Positions 1-8,668 of a DNA stretch of 64,000 nucleotides are shown here, piece by piece. The position numbers were made by a program, and so were the translations under genes. Position 1 is the stretch's first letter. Each line of letters opens with the position of its first letter. The DNA comes from Mycobacterium sp. DL. Its GTDB lineage: Bacteria > Actinomycetota > Actinomycetes > Mycobacteriales > Mycobacteriaceae. The notes beneath the pieces are model-generated. The model was not told where the DNA came from, did no database searches, and was given only the letters and a program-made list of their open reading frames with translations. The stretch covers positions 2,046,001 through 2,110,000 of the forward strand of contig NZ_CP155796.1 in NCBI RefSeq assembly GCF_039729195.1. The letters are read 5' to 3'.

Positions 1-312
1 AGCGGGCGCACCTTCTTCGCCGACGAAGCCAAGGAACTCGGCCTCGTCAAGGAAGTGGTCCCGCCCGAGGAACTTCTGCCGCGGGCACTGGCCTACGCGG
101 AAGACATGGCCCGCAACTGCGCGCCGAGTTCGCTCGCGGTGATCAAACGCCAGCTCTACGACGACGCTTTGCGAAACGTCCACGACACCAGTGCCGCAGC
201 AGAGAAACTGATGCACGAGTCCATGCAGCGGCCCGACTTCATCGAAGGCATCACCGCGTTCTTCGAAAAGCGACAGCCCAGCTTCCCAGCGCTCGAGGAG
301 GAGACGCCGTGA
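1..312 (+). CDS. enoyl-CoA hydratase/isomerase family protein, C-terminal part
   Basis: The window opens inside this gene, so only the last 103 residues are present (frame 1, stop TGA at 310-312). The visible part has the crotonase C-terminal pattern: an 'AKELGLVKEVV' turn, then helices with 'AYAEDMARNCAPSSLAVIKRQLYD' and a closing '..RPDFIEGITAFFEKRQPSF'. Crotonases hydrate or isomerise enoyl-CoA in beta-oxidation. The catalytic half lies outside the window, so the exact reaction cannot be given. The stop overlaps the GTG of the next gene (GTGA), making it part of a six-gene co-directional operon with two amidohydrolases, an acyl-CoA ligase and two acyl-CoA dehydrogenases. Confidence 0.85.
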   Translation, partial: SGRTFFADEAKELGLVKEVVPPEELLPRALAYAEDMARNCAPSSLAVIKRQLYDDALRNVHDTSAAAEKLMHESMQRPDFIEGITAFFEKRQPSFPALEEETP

Positions 313-1532
313 CAGAGAACGTGCAGCCACTGGACTACCGGGCGATCGACGTCGACAACCACTACTACGAGACGATCGACTCGTGCACCCGCCACCTGCC
401 CAAGGAGTTCAAGCGCCGCGGCGTGCAGATGCTCACCGAGGGCAAGCGGACCTTCGCCGTCATGGGGGGCGTGGTCAACCACTTCATCCCGAACCCGACG
501 TTCGATCCGATCATCGAGCCGGGTTGCCTGGACCTGCTGTTCCGCGGTGAGATTCCCGAGGGGGTCGATCCGGCATCGCTGATGAAGGTCGACCGGTTGC
601 CGGACCATCCCGAGTACCAGAACCGTGACGCCCGGCTGAAGGTCCTGGACAAGCAGAACCTCGAGACGGTGTTCATGCTGCCGACCTTCGCGTGTGGTGT
701 GGAGGAGGCCCTCAAGCACGACGTCGAAGCGACGATGGCCACGGTTCACGCGTTCAACCTGTGGTTGGACGAGGACTGGGGTTTCGACCGTCCCGACCAC
801 CGGTTCCTGTCGGCACCGATCATCTCGCTGGCTGATCCGGACAAGGCGGTCGAGGAAGTCGAGTTCGTCCTGAGCCGGGGCGCCAAGATCGTGTGTGTGC
901 GGCCCGCGCCGGTACCCGGGGTGGTCAAACCCCGCTCGCTCGGAGACCCGCTGCACGATCCGGTGTGGGCCCGGCTGGCCGAAGCCGGAGTGCCTGTGGT
1001 CTTCCATCTGTCCGACAGTGGCTACCTCGCGATCGCGGCACTGTGGGGAGGAAAGGCGACGTTCGAGGGCTTCGGCAAAAAAGATCCACTCGACCAGGTG
1101 CTGCTCGATGACCGTGCCATTCACGACGCGATGGCCTCGATGATCGTCCACCAGGTGTTCACCCGGCATCCCAAGCTCAAGGTCGCCAGCATCGAGAACG
1201 GGTCGTACTTCGTGTACCGCCTGATCAAGCGGCTGAAGAAATCGGCCAACACCGCGCCGTACCACTACAGGGAAGATCCGGTCGAGCAGCTGCGCAACAA
1301 CGTGTGGATCGCGCCGTACTACGAGGACGACGTGCAGGTGCTCGCCGACACGATCGGCGTCGACAAGATCCTGTTCGGTTCGGACTGGCCGCACGGGGAG
1401 GGCCTCGCCGACCCGATGACGTTCACCGCGGACATCCCGCAGTTTCCCCAGTTCAGCTACGAGGACACCCGAAAGGTGATGCGCGACAACGCACTCACGC
1501 TCATCGGCGCTGATGTGACGGCGTCCGTCTGA
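309..1532 (+). CDS. amidohydrolase family 2 (metal-dependent hydrolase/decarboxylase)
   Basis: 407 residues, GTG start overlapping the preceding stop. Metal-site landmarks of the Amidohydro_2 family are visible: 'DVDNHYYE' near the N-terminus (the usual DxHxH site is D-N-H-Y-Y-E here), 'VVFHLSDSG' in the middle and 'ILFGSDWPHGEG' near residue 357. Known members (ACMSD, orsellinate-type decarboxylases) are TIM-barrel metalloenzymes that hydrolyse or decarboxylate ring or ring-cleavage products. Its place between a crotonase and an acyl-CoA ligase suggests work on a CoA ester or free acid intermediate of the same pathway. The substrate is unknown. A second (3162) and a third (28994) paralogue occur in the window. 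Confidence 0.85.
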   Translation: MTENVQPLDYRAIDVDNHYYETIDSCTRHLPKEFKRRGVQMLTEGKRTFAVMGGVVNHFIPNPTFDPIIEPGCLDLLFRGEIPEGVDPASLMKVDRLPDHPEYQNRDARLKVLDKQNLETVFMLPTFACGVEEALKHDVEATMATVHAFNLWLDEDWGFDRPDHRFLSAPIISLADPDKAVEEVEFVLSRGAKIVCVRPAPVPGVVKPRSLGDPLHDPVWARLAEAGVPVVFHLSDSGYLAIAALWGGKATFEGFGKKDPLDQVLLDDRAIHDAMASMIVHQVFTRHPKLKVASIENGSYFVYRLIKRLKKSANTAPYHYREDPVEQLRNNVWIAPYYEDDVQVLADTIGVDKILFGSDWPHGEGLADPMTFTADIPQFPQFSYEDTRKVMRDNALTLIGADVTASV

Positions 1533-1533
1533 C

Positions 1534-3165
1534 ATGGGGGAGTGGACCATCGGCGACGTCGTCGACGCCATCGCCGACGTCGTCGGCGATCGGACGATGA
1601 CGGTGTGCGGCGAGCGTCGGACCACCTACGGGGAGATGGCGCTGCGCACCCGGCGGCTCGCGAATTTCTTGGCCGCCAACGGCTTCGGGACCCACCGGCA
1701 ACGTGGCGAGCTGGCGAACTGGGAGTGCGGGCAGGATCGGATCGCGCTGATCATGTACAACGACCGCTACCCGGAAGTCGTCGTGGGTGCACTGAAGGCC
1801 CGCACCGTCCCGGTGAACGTCAACCATCACTACTCGCCGCGCGAGGTCGCCGACCTTCTGGCCTACGTCAAACCCCGCGCGGTCGTGTACCACCGGGCGC
1901 TGGGTGAGAAGTTCGCCGACGTTCTTCCCCCAGAGGGCTGCGAGCTGATGATCGCCGTCGACGACGGCAGCGAGGCGGTAGCGCTGCCAGGGTCGGTGTC
2001 GCTGGATGCCGCAGTGGTCATGGGTGATCCGGACAACCGCATCGTGACGAGCCCCGACGACCTCATCATGTATTGCACCGGAGGCACCACCGGCCGCCCC
2101 AAGGGGGTGCTCTGGCGCCAGAGCGACACCTACGTCTCGTCGATGGTGGGCGCGGACCACGAATCCGCGACCGAGATCCACGACAAGGTGGTCGGCAACA
2201 CCGGCGCACCGTGGTTCGCGGTGTCGCCACTGATGCACGCCGCGGGGTTGTGGACGGTGTTCTCGGGCACCCTCGCCGGCCTTCCGGTGGTGCTGTACGA
2301 CGATCGGGCGAAGTTCGATCCGCAGGCGGTGTGGCAGACCGCCGAGCGAGAGAAGGTCGGGCTGATGACGATGGTCGGTGATGCCTACGCGTCCCCGCTG
2401 ATCGAGGAACTCGAATCCAACAGCTACGAGTTGTCGTCGATCTATGCAATCGGAACCGGCGGTGCGGCAACCAATCCCAAGCACGTGAGTGCGCTGTTGG
2501 AGAAGCTGCCCCAGGTGACCATCATCAACGGATACGGATCGTCGGAGACCGGGAACATGGGCTTCGGTCACAACCAGCGCGGTTCGCATCGTGAAACCTT
2601 CGACCTTCGCGAAGGCGGCGCCGTGGCGTCGGCGGACATGACGCGGTTCGCCGAACCCGGCGACCCCGAGGTCGGTTGGGTGGTGCGGAAGGGTCGGATT
2701 CCGCTGGGCTACCTCGATGATGCCGAGGCCACCCGCGCGACGTTCCCGGTGATCGAAGGACAGCGGGTGGTGGTGTCCGGTGACCGCGCCTCCCTGGAGT
2801 CCGACGGGACGCTGCGGTTGTTCGGACGGGACTCGCTGGTGGTGAACACCGGGGGCGAGAAGGTTTTTGTCGAGGAGGTGGAGGGCGTGCTGCGGGCACA
2901 CCCCGCGGTAGCCGACGCGCTGGTGGTCGGGCGCGACAGCGACCGGTGGGGGCAGGAACTGGTGGCCCTGGTGCAGACACACGCCGAGGTCAGCGTGGCG
3001 CCCGAGTCGCTGCACACGGCTTGCACCGAGGCGCTGGCGCGGTTCAAGGCGCCCAAGGAGTTCATCTTCGTCGAGAAGGTCCGCCGTCTCGGCAACGGCA
3101 AAGCCGACTACCGGTGGGCGAAAAGCCAAGTGGCACCTAGTGATGCGCTGGCAGGTCAGCCATGA
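1534..3165 (+). CDS. acyl-CoA synthetase (AMP-binding, FadD-like)
   Basis: 543 residues; ATG one base after the upstream stop. ANL-superfamily landmarks: P-loop 'CTGGTTGRPKGV' at about residues 181-192, 'GYGSSETG' (A5 motif), 'SGDRASLESDGTLRLFGRDS' hinge region, and the C-terminal catalytic lysine in 'GNGKADYRW' (about K523). It would adenylate a carboxylic acid and transfer it to CoA, feeding the acyl-CoA dehydrogenases encoded further down the operon. A paralogue of similar size lies at 16655-18307. ANL acid specificity cannot be read from these motifs; the context argues for a cyclic or branched acid rather than a plain fatty acid. Confidence 0.9.
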   Translation: MGEWTIGDVVDAIADVVGDRTMTVCGERRTTYGEMALRTRRLANFLAANGFGTHRQRGELANWECGQDRIALIMYNDRYPEVVVGALKARTVPVNVNHHYSPREVADLLAYVKPRAVVYHRALGEKFADVLPPEGCELMIAVDDGSEAVALPGSVSLDAAVVMGDPDNRIVTSPDDLIMYCTGGTTGRPKGVLWRQSDTYVSSMVGADHESATEIHDKVVGNTGAPWFAVSPLMHAAGLWTVFSGTLAGLPVVLYDDRAKFDPQAVWQTAEREKVGLMTMVGDAYASPLIEELESNSYELSSIYAIGTGGAATNPKHVSALLEKLPQVTIINGYGSSETGNMGFGHNQRGSHRETFDLREGGAVASADMTRFAEPGDPEVGWVVRKGRIPLGYLDDAEATRATFPVIEGQRVVVSGDRASLESDGTLRLFGRDSLVVNTGGEKVFVEEVEGVLRAHPAVADALVVGRDSDRWGQELVALVQTHAEVSVAPESLHTACTEALARFKAPKEFIFVEKVRRLGNGKADYRWAKSQVAPSDALAGQP

Positions 3166-4004
3166 CAGCGCGTGTCGACCGGGTCATCGATTGCCTGGTC
3201 AACGTCCACTTCGGGGAGACCGCCAAGCAGCCCGAGTTCATGCTCAAGGTGCGCGACGACTACTTCAAGGGTCCGCAGTCGCTCTACGAGCAGGTGGAGA
3301 TGTCGGCGCTGCTCGACGAGATGGACGAACACGGTGTCGCCAAGGCGATCCTGATGGACAACCTGGTCAAGCCGTCGGTCACCGCGCGCACGTTTGCCCA
3401 GGAGCGCCCCGATCGGTTCTCCCTCGCGATCGGTGGCATCAACCTGCTCCGCCCGGTGCCTGCGCTGCGTGAACTCGCCGCCGTCCGCGCCGATCTGCCC
3501 ATCACGTATGCGGCCGTCGGCCCGAGCTTCTGGGGGGACGGCATGTATCCGCCCAGTGACGCGGTGTACTACCCGCTGTACGCCAAGTGCGCCGAACTCG
3601 ACCTGCCGCTGTGTGTCAACACCGGCCTTCCGGGCCCGCCGATCCCCGGTGAAGTGCAGAACCCGATCCACCTCGACCGGGTGTGTGTGCGCTTTCCGGA
3701 ATTGAAGCTGTGCATGATCCACGGTGCCGACCCGTGGTGGGACGTGGCGATCCGGCTGTTGATCAAGTACGCCAACCTGCGCATCATGACCTCGGCATGG
3801 TCGCCCAAGCGACTGCCGGAGAGCCTGCTGCACTACATGCGCACCCGTGGGAAGACCAAGGTGATCTTCGCCTCCGACTGGCCGGTGCTGCGGCAGAGCC
3901 GTGTCGTCCCGGAGGCGCTTGCGCTGGATCTGCCGACCGATGTCCTCGACAACTACCTCTACAACAACGCGAACAGCTTCTTCTTCGGGCAGGAAGGCGA
4001 TTGA
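3162..4004 (+). CDS. amidohydrolase family 2, short form
   Basis: 280 residues, ATG overlapping the ligase stop (ATGA), so probably translationally coupled. Shows 'LCMIHGADPWWDVA' and 'KVIFASDWPVLRQSR', which match the conserved His and the Asp of the SDWP motif in Amidohydro_2 proteins. The N-terminal metal site is degenerate: the protein starts 'MTARVDRVIDCLVNVHFGE', with a single His where DxHxH is expected. The protein is about 120 residues shorter than the paralogue at 309. Hydrolase or decarboxylase activity is inferred from family membership only. Neighbours on both sides are acyl-CoA enzymes of the same operon. Confidence 0.8.
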   Translation: MTARVDRVIDCLVNVHFGETAKQPEFMLKVRDDYFKGPQSLYEQVEMSALLDEMDEHGVAKAILMDNLVKPSVTARTFAQERPDRFSLAIGGINLLRPVPALRELAAVRADLPITYAAVGPSFWGDGMYPPSDAVYYPLYAKCAELDLPLCVNTGLPGPPIPGEVQNPIHLDRVCVRFPELKLCMIHGADPWWDVAIRLLIKYANLRIMTSAWSPKRLPESLLHYMRTRGKTKVIFASDWPVLRQSRVVPEALALDLPTDVLDNYLYNNANSFFFGQEGD

Positions 4005-4006
4005 CG

Positions 4007-5047
4007 ATGGACCGCTACGAATTACGCAGGCTGGACTACAGCCTGTCCGAAGATCATCAAGCCTTACAGGCGGCCTACAGAGACTTCTTCGGCACCCGCT
4101 GCACGATCGAAACCGTCCGCGCCGCAGAGGAGTCCGGATTCGACAAGAACCTGTGGGAACGTCTGTGCGCCATGGGCGCCACGACGATGGCACTTCCCGA
4201 GTCGGTCGGCGGCGACGGAGCGACGCTGGTCGATCTGACGCTGGTCGCCGAGGAGATCGGCCGCTCGCTGGCCCCGGTGCCGTGGATAGATCATGTCTGC
4301 GCCGCCCGGCTGCTGGCCCGGCTGGGCACCGTCGATCCCGATGTGGTCAACGGCACGCAACTGGTGGGCCTGGACGCCCAGCAGGACAGCGTGTCCGGGG
4401 TCAGGTTGATCCCGACCGGATCGATCGCCGATCACATCGTGGTCCGCGACGGCGACGAGATCGTGCAGTTGACCTTTGCGTCGCGGCCGGCGCGAGTCGA
4501 CAACATCGGCAAGCTGCCGATGGCGTGGGTGGACCCCGCCGCCGCCGACACTCGGACAGTTGTGGCCAGTGGCGCCGAGGCGCTCACCGAATACCAACGC
4601 GCATTGGATGAATGGCGGCTGCTGACCGGTGCGGCGCTGGTCGGCCTCGTCGAGGAGACGATGACGATCGCCGCGGAGTTCGCGAAGTCGCGCTACACGC
4701 TCGGCGTCCCGATCTCCACCCTGCAGGGCATCTCCCATCCGCTGGCGAACATCGCCATCACCGTGCAGGGGGGCCGCAACCTCGCCCGACGCGCGGCCTG
4801 GTTCCTCGACAACGAACCCGACGAGCGGCCCGAGTTGGCGCCGTCGGTCTTCGTGTTCATGGCCGAGGAAGCGGCAAAGGCCGCGACGATGGCCGTCCAT
4901 GTGCAGGGCGGGCTCGGAGTCTCGGCCGAGGCGGCGGCGACCGCCTACCTCGTCCGTGCCAGAGGTTGGGCGATCGCCGGCGGTGACCCCGGCAAAACTG
5001 CACAACACATCGCCGCGATCGTCGCCGAGCGCGAAGGACGGAGCTGA
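4007..5047 (+). CDS. acyl-CoA dehydrogenase, subunit 1 of a pair
   Basis: 346 residues from ATG 4007, two bases after the preceding stop; the open frame extends further upstream but only inside the amidohydrolase gene. ACAD fold is recognisable: N-terminal helices ('LSEDHQALQAAYRDFF'), 'MGATTMALPESVGGDGATLVDLTLVAEEIGRSLAPVPW', and C-terminal 'LLTGAALVGLVEETMTIAAEFAKSRYTLG'. It ends with 'HVQGGLGVSAEAAATAYLVRA'. It lies 3 bp before a second ACAD gene. Actinobacterial catabolic clusters often encode such pairs as alpha2-beta2 heterotetramers in which only one subunit carries the catalytic base; this is the probable arrangement here (inference). FAD-dependent alpha,beta-dehydrogenation of an acyl-CoA. 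Confidence 0.85.
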   Translation: MDRYELRRLDYSLSEDHQALQAAYRDFFGTRCTIETVRAAEESGFDKNLWERLCAMGATTMALPESVGGDGATLVDLTLVAEEIGRSLAPVPWIDHVCAARLLARLGTVDPDVVNGTQLVGLDAQQDSVSGVRLIPTGSIADHIVVRDGDEIVQLTFASRPARVDNIGKLPMAWVDPAAADTRTVVASGAEALTEYQRALDEWRLLTGAALVGLVEETMTIAAEFAKSRYTLGVPISTLQGISHPLANIAITVQGGRNLARRAAWFLDNEPDERPELAPSVFVFMAEEAAKAATMAVHVQGGLGVSAEAAATAYLVRARGWAIAGGDPGKTAQHIAAIVAEREGRS

Positions 5048-5050
5048 GCC

Positions 5051-6247
5051 ATGGACTTCGCACGAGTGCAACTCGACGACGACGACCAGAAGTTCCTCGA
5101 CGCGACCAGGGAATTCCTGCACGAGATCGTCACCGAGGACGTGTTGCGGCGCGATCGCGAAACTGGCGACAACTTCGACGAGGGCGTGCATCTGGCCATC
5201 GGCGCCGCCGGATACTGGGAGCGAGAGTGGAAGTCCGACTCCGGGCGGGCCTTCACCAGAGTGCAGCGGCGGATCTGGGAGCTCGAGAAGCGTCGCGCGC
5301 ACGTGCCCTGGGTGACCGCAGGCACCACCGCGATGATCGCGCGGTCGGTGGAGAAGTTCGGTTCGCAGGAGCTCAGGGACGAGGTGATGCCGCGGGTGTA
5401 CACCGGACACGTGCGGATGTGCCTCGGATACACCGAACCCGAGGGCGGATCCGACGTGGCGACCTGCAAGACCCGGGCGGTCCGCGAGGCGGATGGGTCG
5501 AGCTGGATCATCAACGGGTCGAAGATGTTCACCACCGGGGCTCACAACTGCCAGTACGTCTTCCTCATCACCAACACCGACCCGACGGCCCCGAAACACA
5601 AGAGCCTCACCATGTTCCTGGTGCCGCTGAACACTCCCGGCATCGAGATCCAGGGGATCCGCACCGTCGACGGCGACCGCACCAACATCGTCTACTACAG
5701 CGACGTCCGGGTGGACGACAGGTACCGACTCGGTGAGGTCAACGGTGGGTGGACGGTGGTCCGGGAACCGCTCAATGTCGAGCACGGTGCGGTGGACACA
5801 TCCGTCGACGGTCTGCAGGACGTGTCGATCATGATGCACCAGGCCAATTTCATGGCTGCCGCGGTCGACAAGGCCGCGGCGAAGTCGACAGCCGCAGACC
5901 CCAACGGCCGCAGGCTGATCGACGACGGCTCCGTGGCCTACCGGCTGGGGCGCAGCGTGGCCAGAATGGAGGCGTCGCTGTCGGCGCCCAGCATCTTCGG
6001 TCGGGTGGCGCTCGCGCAGACGATGCGCGACATCTCACCGGACCTGATGGACATCCTGGGTGCCGCGTCGGCGCTGCCGATCGGCACCGACGGGGCCGCC
6101 GACGACGGCGCAGCCGAGTACGTGTACCGGTTCGCGCCGCTGGTCGGCATCTACGGCGGCACCCTCGAGGTGTTCCGCAACATGATCGCGCAGTACGCAC
6201 TCGGCCTCGGCAAGCCGAACTACTCGGCGCCGGGGGCCAAGCCCTAG
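5051..6247 (+). CDS. acyl-CoA dehydrogenase, subunit 2 of a pair
   Basis: 398 residues, last gene of the operon that enters the window. FAD/substrate segment 'MCLGYTEPEGGSDVATCKTRAVREADGSSWIINGSKMFTTGAHNCQY' is typical of long-type ACADs (LxYTEPxxGSD, INGxKxFTT). C-terminus 'YGGTLEVFRNMIAQYALGLG' resembles the GGT-x-E-x-R-N-I-I-A signature. Together with the 4007 gene it likely forms one heteromeric enzyme. Its TAG stop overlaps by three bases the stop of the convergent thiolase gene (6244-6247), so there is no room for a terminator between the two. Confidence 0.88.
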   Translation: MDFARVQLDDDDQKFLDATREFLHEIVTEDVLRRDRETGDNFDEGVHLAIGAAGYWEREWKSDSGRAFTRVQRRIWELEKRRAHVPWVTAGTTAMIARSVEKFGSQELRDEVMPRVYTGHVRMCLGYTEPEGGSDVATCKTRAVREADGSSWIINGSKMFTTGAHNCQYVFLITNTDPTAPKHKSLTMFLVPLNTPGIEIQGIRTVDGDRTNIVYYSDVRVDDRYRLGEVNGGWTVVREPLNVEHGAVDTSVDGLQDVSIMMHQANFMAAAVDKAAAKSTAADPNGRRLIDDGSVAYRLGRSVARMEASLSAPSIFGRVALAQTMRDISPDLMDILGAASALPIGTDGAADDGAAEYVYRFAPLVGIYGGTLEVFRNMIAQYALGLGKPNYSAPGAKP

Positions 6248-7392
6248 GTCGTCACGATGGTGGCGCCCGCCGTCCCCGGTGCGCCGTAGAGCTGTGCGAA
6301 CCCCACTTTCGGCTCACCCGGGATCTGCCGGTCGCCGGCTTCGCCGCGCAGTTGACGGACGATCTCGTGGAGCTGCCGCAGCCCCGACGCGCCGATCGGC
6401 TCGCCATTGGCCAGCAGGCCGCCGTCGGTGTTGATCGGCATCGACCCACCGATCTCGGTGGCGCCCTCGGCGATCAGCTTCTCCTGATCACCATCGGTGC
6501 AGAAGCCGGCCTCGGCCATGTGGATGATCTCGGCACCGGCGTCGGTGTCCTGCAACTGGATCACATCGACGTCCGATGGTTCGATGCCCGCCTTCTCGAA
6601 GGCCGCCCTTGCGGCATACACGGTGGGTGCAACGTCTTCCTCCACCGGCGCGAAGGTGGTATTGACCTCGTACGCGCCATACTTGCGGGTGCGCACTTCG
6701 ACCGCACGGACGAACACCGGCTTGTTCGTCGTGTAGCGGTGGGCGAGGTCGGCGCGGCACATCACCACCGCGGCCGCACCCTCGTCGGGGGAGCAGAACA
6801 TGTACTGCGTCAGAGGGTAATTCAGCATGGGGGAGTCCAGGATGGCGTCCTCGTCCATCGGCTTTCGCCGGAACGCGTTGGGGTTCAGGGCACCGTTTCG
6901 GAGATTCTTGTTGACCACCTTGGCCAGGGTCCGGTGGCTGATCCCGTGCTCGTGCAGGTAGCGGTTGGCCTTCATGCCGAAGAACTGCGTGGTGAGATAC
7001 TGGCCGTTCTCGGCGTACCAGCTCGGCATGCCGACCAGCCCGGGATCCTCGGTGAAGGCTCCGCGGGGGTGCTTGTCGAGGCCGACTGCGATGCCGATGT
7101 CGTAGTCACCCAAGCGGATTCCGTCTGCGCACGCCTTGGTGGCGCTCGCGGCGGTAGCGCACGCATTGAACACGTTGGTGAAGGGAATTCCAGACAGGCC
7201 GACCATGCCCACGATGGCATCCGGATTGGCCACGGTCCAGCTGCCGCCGACGCCGAACTGGATGTCGTTCCAGGCCACGCCTGCGTCGTCGATCGCGGCG
7301 GTGATGGCGTCCACACCCATCTCCATCGCCGACTTACCCTCGAATCTGCCGAACGGGTGCAAGCCCACACCGATGATGGCGACATCGTGCAT
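6244..7392 (-). CDS. thiolase-like / lipid-transfer family protein (atypical active site)
   Basis: 382 residues from ATG 7392, chosen because GGAGG sits just upstream (complement of 7401-7405); the frame is open 14 codons further. Thiolase fold: 'ATAIIGVG'-type start (DVAIIGVGLHPFG), nucleophile 'NACATAASA' (about C78), 'DEGAAAVVM'. Two canonical residues are changed: the 'GHP' histidine box reads 'NGEPIGASG', and the C-terminal Cys region reads 'QLYGAPGTAG' without Cys. It therefore resembles SCPx/Ltp-type thiolase homologues rather than acetyl-CoA acetyltransferases. A regulon operator (7433-7451) lies directly upstream. Role in C-C bond cleavage of a CoA ester is inferred. Confidence 0.8.
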   Translation of the reverse strand: MHDVAIIGVGLHPFGRFEGKSAMEMGVDAITAAIDDAGVAWNDIQFGVGGSWTVANPDAIVGMVGLSGIPFTNVFNACATAASATKACADGIRLGDYDIGIAVGLDKHPRGAFTEDPGLVGMPSWYAENGQYLTTQFFGMKANRYLHEHGISHRTLAKVVNKNLRNGALNPNAFRRKPMDEDAILDSPMLNYPLTQYMFCSPDEGAAAVVMCRADLAHRYTTNKPVFVRAVEVRTRKYGAYEVNTTFAPVEEDVAPTVYAARAAFEKAGIEPSDVDVIQLQDTDAGAEIIHMAEAGFCTDGDQEKLIAEGATEIGGSMPINTDGGLLANGEPIGASGLRQLHEIVRQLRGEAGDRQIPGEPKVGFAQLYGAPGTAGATIVTT

Positions 7393-7432
7393 CTCAGGTA
7401 CCTCCGAACAATCCGGCCTGCGGAAATGAACC

Positions 7433-7451
7433 AACGGTAAATCTTACGGTA
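7433..7451. promoter_or_regulatory. operator site D of the TACTGTAA-N3-TTACAGTA regulon
   Basis: Half-sites AACGGTAA and TTACGGTA separated by ATC. Three mismatches to the perfect site at 15133. It lies in the gap between the frameshifted thioesterase and the thiolase-like gene, about 40 bp upstream of the thiolase start, a position suited to repression. Confidence 0.6.
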
Positions 7452-7458
7452 AAGCCTC

Positions 7459-8164
7459 TCAGTTGGGAATGTCCGGGGTGCTCCGGCGGCGCACCAGTTG
7501 CGCCTGCTGGATGGCTGCGACGGGACCGATCTCGTCGAAGAGCGTTCCGCGAGAGACGCCGACTCCGTCTCGGCCGTAATGGTTCTCGGAGCGCACGCCG
7601 ATCCACTCTCCCTCGGGCAGCGGGTGGATGTGTACCGCGAGGTCGGTGTTGAGAAACGTCCACTCGGCCGGATCCAACCGGCTCCCCATCCCGTTGGCGA
7701 TATCGGCGACCGCGAATATCTGCTGGCAGGCCGTCATCGTCTCGCCGGCGTCGGCCCTCGGCCACCGGTGGCATCGGGTCGTACGGGGTGACGGGCAAGC
7801 CGTCCACCTCACTGCGCTGGAACCGCCAGGCGCTGGCTCTGGCGACAGGCCGTGGGGTCCCACCCGGCCCCGGCGCGATCATCTCGGCGCCGACCAACTC
7901 GATCAACGTCCCCTGGCGCTCCACACTGGATCGGACCCACAGCCGGTCGGTGACCGGCACCGGCCCCAGGAGGTCCACGACAACCCTGCTGATGCGGGAA
8001 TCATCACGCGGCGAGCACCGTTCGAGGGCGCGGACCAGCAGCGCCGATACCGGCGCCGCGTTCTGCATCGTGGCACCCCAGGTGCTGACCACATGGCCGG
8101 ACGCCGCGAACTTCTCCCCGAGAGGATCGTCGGGATCGATGAGTTCGTAGTAGGCGTCGGTCAC
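7459..8164 (-). pseudogene. acyl-CoA thioesterase-like (double hotdog) gene with a +1 frameshift
   Basis: The N-terminal part reads from GTG 8164 (AGGAG upstream) through 'VTPYDPMPPVAEG' (about 136 residues). The frame then goes wrong, while a neighbouring frame continues with 'ADAGETMTACQQIFAVADIANGMGSRLDPAEW' and ends 'RRRSTPDIPN'. Removing one C from the CCC run at 7755-7757 (plus strand) joins the two into one 234-residue protein. TesB-like/hotdog features: 'AAPVSALLVRALERCSP' in the first half and 'WTFLNTDLAVHIHPLPEGEWIGVRSE' in the second half. It may be a true mutation or a sequencing error. If functional it would hydrolyse CoA esters of the island's pathway. Confidence 0.75.
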
Positions 8165-8248
8165 GTCCCGCTCCTGTCGTGTGCGCGGTCGCGGGCCGCA
8201 GGATGTGGTCGCACTTATCGAAGGTACAACCGGATGCCTTACAGGACT

Positions 8249-8623
8249 TCACCGGGGATCGATCATCCCCCGTAGCCGTTCGGCCGGATACACCGACGCA
8301 TGCGCCGACCGAACCCGATCGGACAGAACGCGGTCCGACGTCGCCACCCGGATCTCTTCGGGGTGCGGATCACAGGAGACCATTCTGACGATCTCGTCGT
8401 CGGCGGAGTTGGGGGCCGCAGTCGGTGCGTGCGCCACCGTGATGACCGACGACTCGATCGGCGGCGATGGGGGCCGCTCGAATACCACGGTCACCTCGAC
8501 GCCGTCGCGCAGTGCCCACCGTTCCAGACAGTCGACCAGGGTCGTCATCGCGCGGTGCCTGTTGCGCCACCAGCCATCGGGGCGGGAGCCGATCACGTTC
8601 ATTCCATCGACAATCCAGCGCAC
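8249..8623 (-). CDS. NYN-domain (PIN-like, YacP-type) putative ribonuclease
   Basis: 124 residues from GTG 8623; the open frame runs much further upstream but there it is antisense to the molybdopterin gene. 'RWIVDGMNVIGSRPDGWWRNR' gives the first acidic residue of the NYN active site. It continues with 'VTVVFERP' and 'ADDEIVRMV', then a C-terminal 'EIRVATSDRVLSDRVRS' strand-helix carrying 'SDRVL'. YacP-like NYN proteins are predicted or shown RNases. No clear ribosome-binding site is seen, so the start could be a few codons off. It is divergent from the molybdopterin oxidoreductase, 45 bp apart, and does not obviously belong to the catabolic pathway. Confidence 0.75.
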   Translation of the reverse strand: MRWIVDGMNVIGSRPDGWWRNRHRAMTTLVDCLERWALRDGVEVTVVFERPPSPPIESSVITVAHAPTAAPNSADDEIVRMVSCDPHPEEIRVATSDRVLSDRVRSAHASVYPAERLRGMIDPR

Positions 8624-8668
8624 CCGGATCAGACTATCCGGATAGCGCCTCTGGAAAGGGGATCCGAT

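Noticed and set aside
156..1625. Long minus-strand open frame opposite the first amidohydrolase (and similar ones at 1501-3129, 4064-5839, 27030-28967, 34593-36278)
   Set aside because: They mirror recognised plus-strand genes, are rich in Arg/His/Pro/Val with no family motifs, and arise from GC-rich third positions.
8225..8246. Possible seventh regulon operator near the NYN gene (half-site TTACAGGA)
   Set aside because: Only one half-site fits; the opposite half with a 3-bp spacer has no resemblance.
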